A stretch of 45,023 bases of DNA from positions 1 to 45,023 of the forward strand of contig CAJUIQ010000013.1 in NCBI GenBank assembly GCA_910586545.1. The letters run 5' to 3'. The notes beneath the pieces are model-generated. The model searched no databases. It was not told the origin of the DNA and saw only the letters and a program-made list of their open reading frames with translations. Below are positions 31,137 through 39,550 of the stretch, in pieces; the stretch's first letter is position 1, and each line of letters begins with the position of its first letter. This DNA comes from an uncultured Eubacteriales bacterium (GTDB lineage: Bacteria; Bacillota; Clostridia; Oscillospirales; CAG-272). Position numbers and translations under genes: made by a program.

Positions 31137-31757
31137 ATGGCGGTATACCCCGAACAGATTGAACGGCTGTGCGATATGTTTCGACGGTTGGACGGTATTG
31201 GTAGAAAAACCGCCATGCGTCTGACCCTGAGCGTGTTGGATCTGCCCCAGGAGGATGTGGAAGCGTTTGCACAGGCGCTAACGGCAGCGAAAACAGAAGT
31301 GGGCTTTTGTAAATGTTGTCAGAACATTTCCGCCACAGAGCTTTGCCCTATTTGCGCTGCGCCGGGTAGAGACCGCAGCACCATCTGTGTGGTAGAAGAT
31401 TTCAGAGCCGCCATGGCACTGGAAAAAATGAAGGAATATAACGGGCTATATCACGTACTGCATGGTGTAATTTCTCCCATGAAGGGAATCGGTCCGGAAA
31501 AGCTGAAGATTCGGGAATTGATCTCCCGACTGGACAAGGATGTGACAGAAGTTATACTCGCCACCAATCCCACGCCGGAAGGAGAGACTACAGCAATGTA
31601 TCTTTCCCGGTTAATCGCACCGCTGGGCGTACAGGTAAGCAGAATCGCTAACGGGATGCCGGTGGGGGGCGATTTGGAATATGCAGATGAAATCACCCTG
31701 CGGCGAGCTATCGAAGGCCGATACAGCATGGAAAGCGCAAATCATACCGAACACTAA
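31137..31757 (+). CDS. recR: Recombination protein RecR
   Basis: The 206-residue protein contains the helix-hairpin-helix region (GIGRKTAMRLTL), the C4 zinc finger (CKCCQNISATELCPIC, about 57-72), and a Toprim domain with ICVVEDFRAAMALEK and TNPTPEGETTAMYLSR. It works with RecF and RecO in gap repair. The start lies 1 nt behind the ybaB stop, so translation is coupled. Icd follows after 20 nt with its own GGAGG. Confidence 0.97.
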   Translation: MAVYPEQIERLCDMFRRLDGIGRKTAMRLTLSVLDLPQEDVEAFAQALTAAKTEVGFCKCCQNISATELCPICAAPGRDRSTICVVEDFRAAMALEKMKEYNGLYHVLHGVISPMKGIGPEKLKIRELISRLDKDVTEVILATNPTPEGETTAMYLSRLIAPLGVQVSRIANGMPVGGDLEYADEITLRRAIEGRYSMESANHTEH

Positions 31758-31777
31758 TTAGACGGAGGTTCAAATAT

Positions 31778-32989
31778 ATGGCAAAAATTCAGATGAAAAC
31801 GCCCTTAGTAGAGATGGACGGAGATGAAATGACCCGCGTGATCTGGCAGATGATCAAGGATGTTTTAATCTGCCCCCATGTAGATTTGAAAAGTGAATAC
31901 TACGACTTGGGTCTGGTATGCAGAAACGATACCAATGATCAAATTACTATTGATGCCGCCGAGGCTACCAAAAAGTATGGCGTTGCGGTGAAATGTGCAA
32001 CGATTACTCCCAACGCGGCTCGGATGCCGGAATATAATCTGAAAGAAATGTGGAAAAGCCCCAATGGGACCATCCGCGCCATTTTAGACGGCACCGTTTT
32101 CCGTGCCCCTATTCTGGCGAAAGGAATCAATCCTTACATACCTACTTGGACAAAGCCGATTACCATCGCCCGTCACGCATACGGGGATGTTTACAAAAAT
32201 ACAGAAATGCAGGTTCCTGCAGGAAGCAAATGCGAACTGGTCTGCACAGATTCCAAAGGCGTGGAAACCCGCCAGATAATCCATTCCTTTGATGGAGAGG
32301 GTGTCGTACAGGGCATGCACAATACAGACAAATCCATCTCCAGTTTCGCTCGCAGTTGTTTCAACTATGCATTGGATACAAAGCAGGATCTGTGGTTTGC
32401 AACGAAAGACACCATCTCCAAGAAATATGATCACCGGTTTAAAGATATTTTCGCGGAGATTTTTGAGACAGAATATAAAGAAAAATTTGACGCGGCCGGA
32501 TTGGAATATTTCTATACGCTGATTGACGACGCAGTATCCCGCGTAGTCCGCAGCAACGGCGGATATATCTGGGCGTGCAAAAACTACGACGGCGACGTCA
32601 TGAGCGATATGGTCGCCACCGCATACGGCAGTCTGGGCATGATGACCAGCGTGCTGGTATCTCCCGACGGGGCATATGAATATGAGGCGGCTCATGGTAC
32701 AGTACAGCGCCACTACTATAAACACCTGAAGGGAGAAAAAACCTCTACCAACAGCGTTGCTACAATTTTTGCATGGTCCGGCGCACTGCGCAAACGGGGA
32801 GAACTGGACGAGCTTCCGCAGCTTTGCAGCTACGCAGACAAGCTGGAGCAGGCGACGATCGCTACCATTGAAGACGGCGTAATGACCGGAGATTTATTTG
32901 TGCTGTCCGATCTGGAAAACAAGCGCAAGGTGGACACGGAAGAATTTCTGCAGGAGATTGGCAAACGGCTGGATGCCCTGCTGGGATAA
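31778..32989 (+). CDS. icd: NADP-dependent isocitrate dehydrogenase (type II, eukaryote-like)
   Basis: The 403-residue protein is of the eukaryote-like IDH family. It starts with KTPLVEMDGDEMTR and has the conserved MWKSPNGTIRAILDGTVFR substrate block, YKNTEM and NYDGDVMSDM for metal binding, and the NADP-site segment AAHGTVQRHYYKHLKG. It oxidises isocitrate to 2-oxoglutarate and makes NADPH. GGAGG lies about 8 nt before the ATG. No other TCA gene lies in the window, and its placement 20 nt after recR without a terminator suggests partial readthrough from the recombination genes. Confidence 0.95.
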   Translation: MAKIQMKTPLVEMDGDEMTRVIWQMIKDVLICPHVDLKSEYYDLGLVCRNDTNDQITIDAAEATKKYGVAVKCATITPNAARMPEYNLKEMWKSPNGTIRAILDGTVFRAPILAKGINPYIPTWTKPITIARHAYGDVYKNTEMQVPAGSKCELVCTDSKGVETRQIIHSFDGEGVVQGMHNTDKSISSFARSCFNYALDTKQDLWFATKDTISKKYDHRFKDIFAEIFETEYKEKFDAAGLEYFYTLIDDAVSRVVRSNGGYIWACKNYDGDVMSDMVATAYGSLGMMTSVLVSPDGAYEYEAAHGTVQRHYYKHLKGEKTSTNSVATIFAWSGALRKRGELDELPQLCSYADKLEQATIATIEDGVMTGDLFVLSDLENKRKVDTEEFLQEIGKRLDALLG

Positions 32990-33000
32990 AATAAAAAAAG

Positions 33001-33033
33001 AAAAACCTGCTGCATTAATGCAGCAGGTTTTTT
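33001..33033. terminator. Bidirectional terminator between icd and fba
   Basis: A perfect palindrome with arms AAAAACCTGCTGCA and TGCAGCAGGTTTTTT serves the converging genes. Confidence 0.9.
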
Positions 33034-33041
33034 GTATTGAC

Positions 33042-33905
33042 TTACGCTTTGCCAACGGAACCAAAAAGTTCCATCTTTTCTTTAACTGTATCCTTAATAG
33101 CCTGTGTGCCAGGGGCAAGAAGCTTTCTGGGGTCAAATCCCTTACCCTGCAGATCCTTACCTTCTTCAATATATTTGCGTACGGCTTCTGCGAAGGAGAT
33201 CTGGCATTCTGTGTTTACATTAATCTTTGCAACGCCCAAAGAAATGGCCTTTTTGATCATATCTTCAGGGATGCCGGTGCCGCCGTGGAGAACCAGAGGC
33301 ATGTCCCCTGTTTTCTGCTGGATCGCATCCAGTGTCTCGAAAGACAGACCCGCCCAATTTTCCGGATACTTACCGTGAATATTTCCAATGCCTGCCGCAA
33401 GCATCGTTACACCCAGATCCGCGATCATTTTGCACTCGTCCGGGTCCGCGCACTCGCCCATGCCAACAACGCCGTCTTCTTCACCGCCGATGGAACCAAC
33501 CTCTGCTTCCAGAGAAAGGCCCTTCTGTGCGCAAACATCAATCAGTTCTTTCGTCTTTGCAATGTTTTCTTCAATGGGATAGTGAGAACCATCAAACATG
33601 ATAGAAGAAAATCCTGCGTCAATACACTTGTAACAGTCCTCATAGGTACCATGGTCCAGATGCAGCGCAACCGGAACGGTAATACCAAGGCTGTCAACCA
33701 TTGCATCCACCATAGCGGCAACCGTTTTGAATCCGCACATGTACTTTCCCGCACCCGCGGAAACGCCCAGAATTACCGGACTATTCAGCTCCTGTGCAGT
33801 TTCCAGAACCGCCTTCGTCCACTCCAGATTGTTGATATTGAACTGACCGACCGCATACTTGCCGGCCTTTGCCTTCGTCAGCATCTCTTTTGCATTCACT
33901 AACAT
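33042..33905 (-). CDS. fba: Class II fructose-bisphosphate aldolase
   Basis: The 287-residue TIM-barrel enzyme has zinc ligands in HLDHGT (about 82-85), the downstream segment GSIGGEEDG, GNIHGKYPENW and HGGTGIPEDMI. The DGSH(Y) motif sits near 105. It splits fructose-1,6-bisphosphate into DHAP and GAP in glycolysis. AAAGGAG lies about 7 nt before the ATG, and the promoter at 33945-33973 is strong. It faces pyruvate kinase across a divergent intergenic region. Confidence 0.96.
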   Translation of the reverse strand: MLVNAKEMLTKAKAGKYAVGQFNINNLEWTKAVLETAQELNSPVILGVSAGAGKYMCGFKTVAAMVDAMVDSLGITVPVALHLDHGTYEDCYKCIDAGFSSIMFDGSHYPIEENIAKTKELIDVCAQKGLSLEAEVGSIGGEEDGVVGMGECADPDECKMIADLGVTMLAAGIGNIHGKYPENWAGLSFETLDAIQQKTGDMPLVLHGGTGIPEDMIKKAISLGVAKINVNTECQISFAEAVRKYIEEGKDLQGKGFDPRKLLAPGTQAIKDTVKEKMELFGSVGKA

Positions 33906-33944
33906 TTGCGCACTCCTTTAGAACTTGTATATTTTGTTCTTTTT

Positions 33945-33973
33945 ATTATATACCGGACAGCATACAAAATCAA
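33945..33973 (-). promoter_or_regulatory. Promoter of fba
   Basis: TTGATT (33973-33968), 17 nt, TATAAT (33950-33945), about 40 nt before the start. Confidence 0.75.
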
Positions 33974-34068
33974 GCCTTTCCGCACAGAATTTTCCAAAGG
34001 AAAACAGAACTCTACAAAAAGCATAAGGGAAATTTTCCTTCCGTTCATATTTTAAGGCAAAAATACAA

Positions 34069-34097
34069 TTGACAACACATTGGGCTTGTAATACTAT
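34069..34097 (+). promoter_or_regulatory. Promoter of pyk
   Basis: TTGACA (34069-34074), 17 nt, TACTAT (34092-34097). A TATAAT overlaps at 34095-34100 with a 20-nt spacing. Confidence 0.7.
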
Positions 34098-34151
34098 AAT
34101 ATGTAGAAAAAATACCCACAAACTTGCAACGGAGAAAGGCACGGTAAAAGG

Positions 34152-35570
34152 ATGCGGAAAACAAAAATCGTTTGTACATTGGGTCCGGCTAGCAACAGTG
34201 AAAAAACCATGCGAAAAATGCTACGGGCCGGCATGAACGTAGCGCGACTGAATTTTTCTCATGGAACCCATGAGGAACACAAGAAAACCATCGAGCGCTT
34301 TCGAAGCGTGCGGGATCAGATGCATATTTCCGCAGCGGTGATGCTGGATACGAAAGGGCCTGAAATCCGAATCAAAACCTTAAAAGATGGAAGCGCCGCG
34401 ATTCACGCAGGAGATACCTATACCTTCACTTCCAGAGATGTGGAAGGCAACGAAAAGGAAGTATCCATCACATATGCTCAGCTGCCTGGACAATTGACAC
34501 CAGACACTCGGATTCTTTTAGACGATGGTCGTCTTGCGTTCACCGTTTTGGAAACCACGCAAACAGATATCATCTGCCGGGTAGATACAGACGGAACAAT
34601 AAAAAACAGAAAGTCTATTAACATTCCCAATTTTCCTATTGATATGCCGTATCTAAGTGAGGCGGACAAGGCGGACGTCATTTTTGGAATAGAAAACGAC
34701 GTGGACTTTATCGCAGCCTCCTTTGTCCGCAGCAAGGATGACGTGATCGCCCTACGCAAGTTTATGGACTATAATGGCGGGCATAAAATTAAGATTATTT
34801 CTAAAATCGAAAATATGCAGGGCGTGGAAAACTTCGACGGCATTTTGGAGGTATCCGATGGCATCATGGTAGCCAGAGGCGACATGGGCGTGGAAGTAGA
34901 TTTCGAAAAATTGCCCGGCATTCAAAAGCGGTTTATTAAAAAATGTTACCAGTCCGGTAAAATCGTGATTACCGCCACCCAAATGCTGGAATCTATGATC
35001 AGCAGCACAACCCCGACTCGTGCGGAGATCTCGGACGTGGCAAACGCCGTATTTGACGGAACCAGCGCCGTGATGCTGTCTGGAGAGACAGCAATGGGAA
35101 TCGATCCCCCGCACGTGGTGGAAGTGATGTCTAAAATTGCCCGACAGGCTGAACAAGACGCTTTCGACATGTATGCATATTCCGATATTAAGTATGAAGT
35201 AGATGATGAGGATACTACAAACGCCATTTGTGACGCAGCCTGTACTACAGCACGAGATTTGCGTGCAAAGGCGATTATCGCCGTGACCCAGTCCGGGTAT
35301 ACCGCCCGTCTGGTATCCAAGTTCCGCCCCCTGCAAACTATTGTAGCCGCTACGCCGGAGCAGAAAACCTATCATCAGCTTTCCATGTCCTGGGGTGTAC
35401 ATGCCGTAATCGCTCTGGACCAACAGGATACGGACAGTCTGTTCCGCCACGCCATCGACTGTGCAAAGCAAATTGATGCAGTAGCCAAAGGCGATACCGC
35501 GGTGATCACCGGCGGCGTGCCGCTAAATGTAAACGGTACTACAAATACCTTGAAAGTTGTTATGATTTAA
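34152..35570 (+). CDS. pyk: Pyruvate kinase
   Basis: The 472-residue protein begins RKTKIVCTLGPAS and has the N-R-x-N-F-S-H-G block RLNFSHG. Further motifs are KGPEIR, the K+ and Mg site ISKIENMQGVENF, VARGDMGVE and the C-terminal allosteric domain ending near GGVPLNVNGTTN. It makes pyruvate and ATP from PEP. It lacks the extra PEP-utiliser C-terminal domain found in Bacillus and many Clostridia (usually about 585 residues). AGAAAGG lies about 12 nt before the ATG. A terminator lies 11 nt downstream. Confidence 0.97.
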   Translation: MRKTKIVCTLGPASNSEKTMRKMLRAGMNVARLNFSHGTHEEHKKTIERFRSVRDQMHISAAVMLDTKGPEIRIKTLKDGSAAIHAGDTYTFTSRDVEGNEKEVSITYAQLPGQLTPDTRILLDDGRLAFTVLETTQTDIICRVDTDGTIKNRKSINIPNFPIDMPYLSEADKADVIFGIENDVDFIAASFVRSKDDVIALRKFMDYNGGHKIKIISKIENMQGVENFDGILEVSDGIMVARGDMGVEVDFEKLPGIQKRFIKKCYQSGKIVITATQMLESMISSTTPTRAEISDVANAVFDGTSAVMLSGETAMGIDPPHVVEVMSKIARQAEQDAFDMYAYSDIKYEVDDEDTTNAICDAACTTARDLRAKAIIAVTQSGYTARLVSKFRPLQTIVAATPEQKTYHQLSMSWGVHAVIALDQQDTDSLFRHAIDCAKQIDAVAKGDTAVITGGVPLNVNGTTNTLKVVMI

Positions 35571-35580
35571 CTATAAGAGC

Positions 35581-35613
35581 GAAAAAGCAAGCCCCTGCGG
35601 GGCCTGCTTTTTT
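35581..35613. terminator. Bidirectional terminator between pyk and eno
   Basis: GC-rich hairpin, AAAAAGCAaGCCCC / GGGGCcTGCTTTTTT with TGC loop, between stops at 35570 and 35618. Confidence 0.9.
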
Positions 35614-35617
35614 CATT

Positions 35618-36886
35618 TCATATATTTTGCCCATATACCGCCGCACTGCCCAGTTGGGCTTCTATATGCAGCAGCCGGTTATATTTTGCCACACGCTCGC
35701 TCCGGCAAGGTGCGCCGCACTTGATATAACCCGCGTTGACGCCTACTGCAATATCCGCGATGCTGGTATCCTCCGTCTCACCCGATCGATGGGAAATCAC
35801 CGTCCGATATCCGTTTTCCTGCGCCAGACGTATCACCTGCAATGTCTCAGACAAAGTCCCAATTTGATTGGGCTTAATCAGAATCGCATTGCCAACGCCT
35901 TGAAGAATCCCCTGCCGCAGACGCATGGTATTGGTCACAAACAAGTCGTCCCCTACAAGGGCTATCCGGCTGCCAATCCGGCGGGTCATCTGCGCCCATC
36001 CTGCAAAATCGTCCTCACCCAATCCGTCTTCTATTGAGACAATGGGGTATTTCAGACTCAGCGCATCCCATTTATCGATTAACTGCTCTGCCGTCAGCCG
36101 TGTACCTGCCTTGGGAAGAACGTAGTCCTCCCCCTGTGTCCATTCGCTTGCAGCGGCGTCTAGAGCAATTTTTACCTGATCCGTCGTATATCCCGCCTCT
36201 GCAATGGCAGCAACCAAATAGTCCAGCGCCTCTTCTTCACCAGACAGGTTTGGCGCATAACCGCCCTCGTCTCCCACACCGGTAGACTTGCCGTCCCGCT
36301 GCAAAATCTTTCCCAAAACATGATAAATTTCACTTCCCGCCTGCAATGCCTCGGAAAAGCTGTCAAACCCCTGCGGCATAATCATAAACTCCTGCACATC
36401 CACATTATTGTCTGCATGCGCGCCGCCGTTGAGCACATTCATCATGGGAATCGGAAGCCGTACCGCCTGCACTCCTCCGATATATCGATACAGGGGAAGC
36501 CGCGCCGCCTGTGCGCCAGCTTTGGCCGCCGCCAAAGATACCGCCAGCATTGCGTTGGCTCCAAGATTTGATTTGTCCTCCGTATCATCCAGCTGCAGCA
36601 ATTTTCGGTCTATCCCCTGCTGATTCAGTTGATATCCGATCAAAGCCGGGCAAATCACACGATTAACATTGTCCGCTGCCTGCTGCACTCCCTTGCCACC
36701 ATAGCGTTTTTTGTCTCCATCCCGCAGCTCCAGCGCCTCATGTTTTCCTGTAGATGCCCCAGAGGGTACGGCGGCAGCTCCGCCGGTCCCATCTTCCAGC
36801 AATACCATCGCTTCCACGGTTGGATTCCCTCTGGAATCCAAAATCTCCTCCGCACATACACTTTTGATTTTTACGGGAAATGCCAT
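35618..36886 (-). CDS. eno: Enolase
   Basis: The 422-residue protein has the enolase signature (SVCAEEILDSRGNPTVE, SGASTGKHEALELRD, VGDEGGYAPNL), the catalytic loop with VSIEDGLGEDD and KPNQIGTLSET, and SHRSGETEDTSIADIAV. It interconverts 2-phosphoglycerate and PEP. AAAGGTGG lies about 9 nt before ATG 36886. The leader contains a hairpin (TATCTT / AAGATA with a GCGG/CCGC top, 36913-36940). No promoter of high quality is visible, though TACTAT occurs near 36961. Confidence 0.96.
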   Translation of the reverse strand: MAFPVKIKSVCAEEILDSRGNPTVEAMVLLEDGTGGAAAVPSGASTGKHEALELRDGDKKRYGGKGVQQAADNVNRVICPALIGYQLNQQGIDRKLLQLDDTEDKSNLGANAMLAVSLAAAKAGAQAARLPLYRYIGGVQAVRLPIPMMNVLNGGAHADNNVDVQEFMIMPQGFDSFSEALQAGSEIYHVLGKILQRDGKSTGVGDEGGYAPNLSGEEEALDYLVAAIAEAGYTTDQVKIALDAAASEWTQGEDYVLPKAGTRLTAEQLIDKWDALSLKYPIVSIEDGLGEDDFAGWAQMTRRIGSRIALVGDDLFVTNTMRLRQGILQGVGNAILIKPNQIGTLSETLQVIRLAQENGYRTVISHRSGETEDTSIADIAVGVNAGYIKCGAPCRSERVAKYNRLLHIEAQLGSAAVYGQNI

Positions 36887-36912
36887 TTTTCAGTCCACCT
36901 TTCTTGTACTTT

Positions 36913-36940
36913 ATATCTTGCAGCGGTTTCGCCGCAAGAT
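36913..36940 (-). promoter_or_regulatory. Hairpin in the eno leader
   Basis: TATCTTGCAGCGG and its near complement CCGCAAGATA can pair around a TTTCG loop. No T run follows, so it may affect mRNA stability rather than end transcription. It is about 27 nt before the enolase start. Confidence 0.35.
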
Positions 36941-37022
36941 ACCTTTTTCCATACTTTTCTATAGTATCGACAGAACAACGCCTGTTTATTCCCTTTTTAG
37001 GTAGCAAATTCAAGGAGAAGCA

Positions 37023-37030
37023 CATACACT
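37023..37030 (+). promoter_or_regulatory. Possible sigma-E-type -10 before the GH18 gene
   Basis: CATACACT fits the mother-cell -10 CATACAnT and lies 53 nt before the start. No convincing -35 is present. Confidence 0.25.
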
Positions 37031-37082
37031 GAAAAAAGAACGCCTGTGCTTTATAAGGGCCCGAAAGAGAGGAATACAGATT

Positions 37083-38381
37083 ATGATGACAATCTATACG
37101 GTACAGCCGGGGGACACTATCAACTCCATTTCCCAAAAATTTGAAGTGCCGCAGGCACAGATTATCGCCACAAACGAACTGATGAATCCAGCGCAGCTCA
37201 GCGTGGGACAGTCTTTAGTGATTCAGTTTCCCGAACAAACCTATACTGTAGAAGAGGGAGATACGCTGGAATGGATCGCAAGAGGATTCAGTACAACCGT
37301 AGATGCCCTCCAGCGGAATAATCCACAGCTATCCGGCAGTGAAACCATCTATCCCGGGCAGACTTTGGTGATCTCTTATGGACAGCCTCCGTTGGGGGAA
37401 ATCAGCGTCACCGGATTTGCCTATCCGTACATATCCGACGAGGTACTGCTGCGTACTCTGCCCTACCTCACATACCTGTCCATCTTCTCTTATGGACTCA
37501 ATCCGGACGGAACGCTGATCCCGCCGGAGGGTGGCGGCGACCAGCGTCTTGTGGATGCTGCCGTTGACGGCGGCGTAGTTCCCCTTTTGATGCTCACTTC
37601 CCTTTCCGCCGACGGCACCTTTTCAAATGAACTGGTAAATTCTATACTTTCTGATCCCGCACTGCAGCAGAGCGTCATTGCAAACACAGTGGAAACAGTA
37701 CAGCGTATGGGATATGGCGGTGTAGACGTAGATTTTGAATATATCTCGCCTCAGTATGCCCAAGCATACGCAGACTTTATCAGCGCGCTGCGAACCGCAC
37801 TTGGTGCAGACTATACGGTATTTACCGATTTGGCTCCTAAAACATCCGCGGCACAGCCGGAGCTTTTGTATGCGGGACACAACTACAACGCGCTGGGGCA
37901 GGCTGCAGACGATGTGCTGCTGATGACCTACGAATGGGGCTATCAGTTTGGTCCGCCTCTGCCGGTCTCTCCTATAGATCAAGTGCGCCGGGTCATTGAA
38001 TACGCACTCACAGAAATTCCGGCAGAAAAAATTTCGGTAGGGATTCCCACATACGGCTACGACTGGACGCTTCCCTTTGAACGGGGAACCGCCGCAGAGC
38101 CGCTGTCCGCACAGGCGGCAGTGGAGCGAGCATTTGAGAAAAAGGCCCAAATTCAGTATGATGAAATTGCCCAGGCTCCATACTTTACATATTGGCAGCA
38201 AGATTCGTCTGGCACGCCAAGAGAACATATTGTCTGGTTTCAAGATGCAAGAAGTGCCGATGCAATGCTGCGGTTGGTACGGGAATACGGACTGGACGGC
38301 GCGGGAATTTGGAATATTATGCGGTGGTTCCCGCAGATATGGGCTATTTTAAATCAGTTGTATACAATACGAAAAAAATAG
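37083..38381 (+). CDS. LysM-GH18 glycosylase, spore-germination (SleL/YaaH) type
   Basis: The 432-residue protein has two LysM peptidoglycan-binding modules at about 4-48 and 52-97 (YTVQPGDTINSISQKF and YTVEEGDTLEWIA). A GH18 barrel (about 105-425) follows with the catalytic motif GGVDVDFE near 213. This is the arrangement of SleL/YaaH, which are packaged in spores and degrade cortex peptidoglycan. There is no signal peptide, as usual for these proteins. AGAGAGG lies about 9 nt before the tandem ATG at 37083. A sporulation-type -10 lies upstream. Chitinase-type activity on other substrates cannot be excluded. Confidence 0.9.
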   Translation: MMTIYTVQPGDTINSISQKFEVPQAQIIATNELMNPAQLSVGQSLVIQFPEQTYTVEEGDTLEWIARGFSTTVDALQRNNPQLSGSETIYPGQTLVISYGQPPLGEISVTGFAYPYISDEVLLRTLPYLTYLSIFSYGLNPDGTLIPPEGGGDQRLVDAAVDGGVVPLLMLTSLSADGTFSNELVNSILSDPALQQSVIANTVETVQRMGYGGVDVDFEYISPQYAQAYADFISALRTALGADYTVFTDLAPKTSAAQPELLYAGHNYNALGQAADDVLLMTYEWGYQFGPPLPVSPIDQVRRVIEYALTEIPAEKISVGIPTYGYDWTLPFERGTAAEPLSAQAAVERAFEKKAQIQYDEIAQAPYFTYWQQDSSGTPREHIVWFQDARSADAMLRLVREYGLDGAGIWNIMRWFPQIWAILNQLYTIRKK

Positions 38382-38396
38382 GAGACTTATAAGGAG

Positions 38397-38513
38397 AAAG
38401 GGATAGCACGATTCTCAGCTAGCGCCGCCTCATGTTAGTGGTTTCTCCAAACCGCTAACATGAGGCAGAGGCCCGCGAAACTGGTAGAAAGATAGTCCGC
38501 GTATCTCCCCTTT
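38397..38513 (+). other. Structured RNA-like element of unknown class
   Basis: After the GH18 gene, outer arms AAAGGG and CCCTTT enclose a 18-bp near-perfect hairpin (GCCTCATGTTAGTGGTTT at 38427-38444 against 38449-38466, one G-U pair). A smaller CGCG/CGCG stem with ACT/AGT follows. It does not match a riboswitch or ribozyme class I know, and no terminator T run follows. The strand is assumed from the neighbouring genes. It fills most of the 38382-38599 gap. Confidence 0.5.
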
Positions 38514-38599
38514 ACTAAAGTTTGTGCAAAATTTGTAACCTAAAGAAAGAAATACAAATACGCACGATTGTAAATTTTTTATGAATAATAATTTTCCCC

Positions 38600-38628
38600 T
38601 TGTGCCGTCTTCCTGTTTATGCTAAAAT
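38600..38628 (+). promoter_or_regulatory. Promoter of rpsB-tsf
   Basis: TTGTGC (38600-38605), 17 nt, TAAAAT (38623-38628), with TGC before the -10 (extended type). It gives a leader of about 125 nt. Confidence 0.7.
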
Positions 38629-38684
38629 ATAAAGCACGCGTAATGCGTAGAAATCACACATGCGGCTGTATGTAACTGCCGGTT

Positions 38685-38712
38685 GCCGGTTTGGACAGGC
38701 TGCCCTGCCGGC
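38685..38712 (+). promoter_or_regulatory. Hairpin in the rpsB leader
   Basis: GCCGG/CCGGC and inner CAGG/CCTG form a stacked stem about 50 nt before the rpsB start. It could be an autoregulatory site for S2, as ribosomal protein leaders often are, but no known motif was recognised. Confidence 0.35.
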
Positions 38713-38759
38713 TGCAGTTCGTTGCCCCATGGTGGAAAAAACCAAAGGAGGACATGATT

Positions 38760-39506
38760 ATGTCTGTTGTATCCATCAAACAGCTTCTTGAAGCAGGTGT
38801 ACACTTCGGCCACCATACAAGACGCTGGAACCCCAAAATGGCCGAATATATTTTTACGGAGAGAAACGGCATCTACATCATCGACCTGCAAAAAACCATT
38901 AAAAAGTTCGATGAAGCGTATATGTTCGTACGCGAAGTATCCGAAGCTGGCGGCAAAGTACTGTTTGTCGGAACAAAGAAACAAGCTTCCGATACCATCC
39001 GCGAAGAAGCAGAGCGCTGCGGTCAGTACTACGTAAACGTACGTTGGCTGGGCGGCATGCTCACCAACTACAAAACTATCCGCTCCAGTATCGCAAGACT
39101 GACCAATCTGGAAAAGATGCAGGAAGACGGCACCTTTGATATGCTCCCGAAAAAAGAAGTTGCTATGCTTCAAAAGGAAATGATGATCCTGGAACGCAAC
39201 CTGGGCGGTATCAAAACTATGGATGGCCTGCCTGATGCAATCTTCATTGTAGACCCCCGCAAAGAGCACAACGCAGTGCTGGAGGCAAAGAAGCTGGGCA
39301 TTCCTGTAGTTGCAATCGTTGACACCAACTGCGATCCGGAAGACGCAGATTATGTAATTCCCGGGAACGACGACGCTATCCGTGCGATTCGTCTTATCTC
39401 TTCTGTATTGGCCGACGCCGTAATCGAAGGCAGACAGGGCGAACAGACAGAAGAAGCTGTAGCTGAAAAGGAAGCTGAAGAAGCACAGGAAGCAGCAGCT
39501 GAATAA
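38760..39506 (+). CDS. rpsB: 30S ribosomal protein S2
   Basis: The 248-residue protein begins MSVVSIKQLLEAGVHFGHHTRRWNPKM and has the S2 blocks FVGTKKQA and RWLGGMLTN. It closes with IPVVAIVDTNCDP, the DAIRAIRLIS helix and an acidic Ala/Glu tail. S2 sits at the 30S head-body junction and is needed for S1 and S21 binding. AAAGGAGG lies 8 nt before ATG 38760; an in-frame ATG two codons earlier sits only 2 nt behind that site. Tsf follows after 44 nt. Confidence 0.97.
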   Translation: MSVVSIKQLLEAGVHFGHHTRRWNPKMAEYIFTERNGIYIIDLQKTIKKFDEAYMFVREVSEAGGKVLFVGTKKQASDTIREEAERCGQYYVNVRWLGGMLTNYKTIRSSIARLTNLEKMQEDGTFDMLPKKEVAMLQKEMMILERNLGGIKTMDGLPDAIFIVDPRKEHNAVLEAKKLGIPVVAIVDTNCDPEDADYVIPGNDDAIRAIRLISSVLADAVIEGRQGEQTEEAVAEKEAEEAQEAAAE

Positions 39507-39550
39507 TCCCCCGAAAAAATCTGAGTCTATGAAAGGTATGGTATAAATAT

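Noticed and set aside
31451..31729. Antisense frame inside recR
   Set aside because: Recognisable RecR motifs run on the plus strand throughout this segment. The minus frame is a codon-bias shadow.
38397..38513. Hammerhead, twister, glmS or c-di-GMP class RNA
   Set aside because: The conserved core strings of these classes are not found on either strand. GAAAC occurs once but without the CTGATGA partner.
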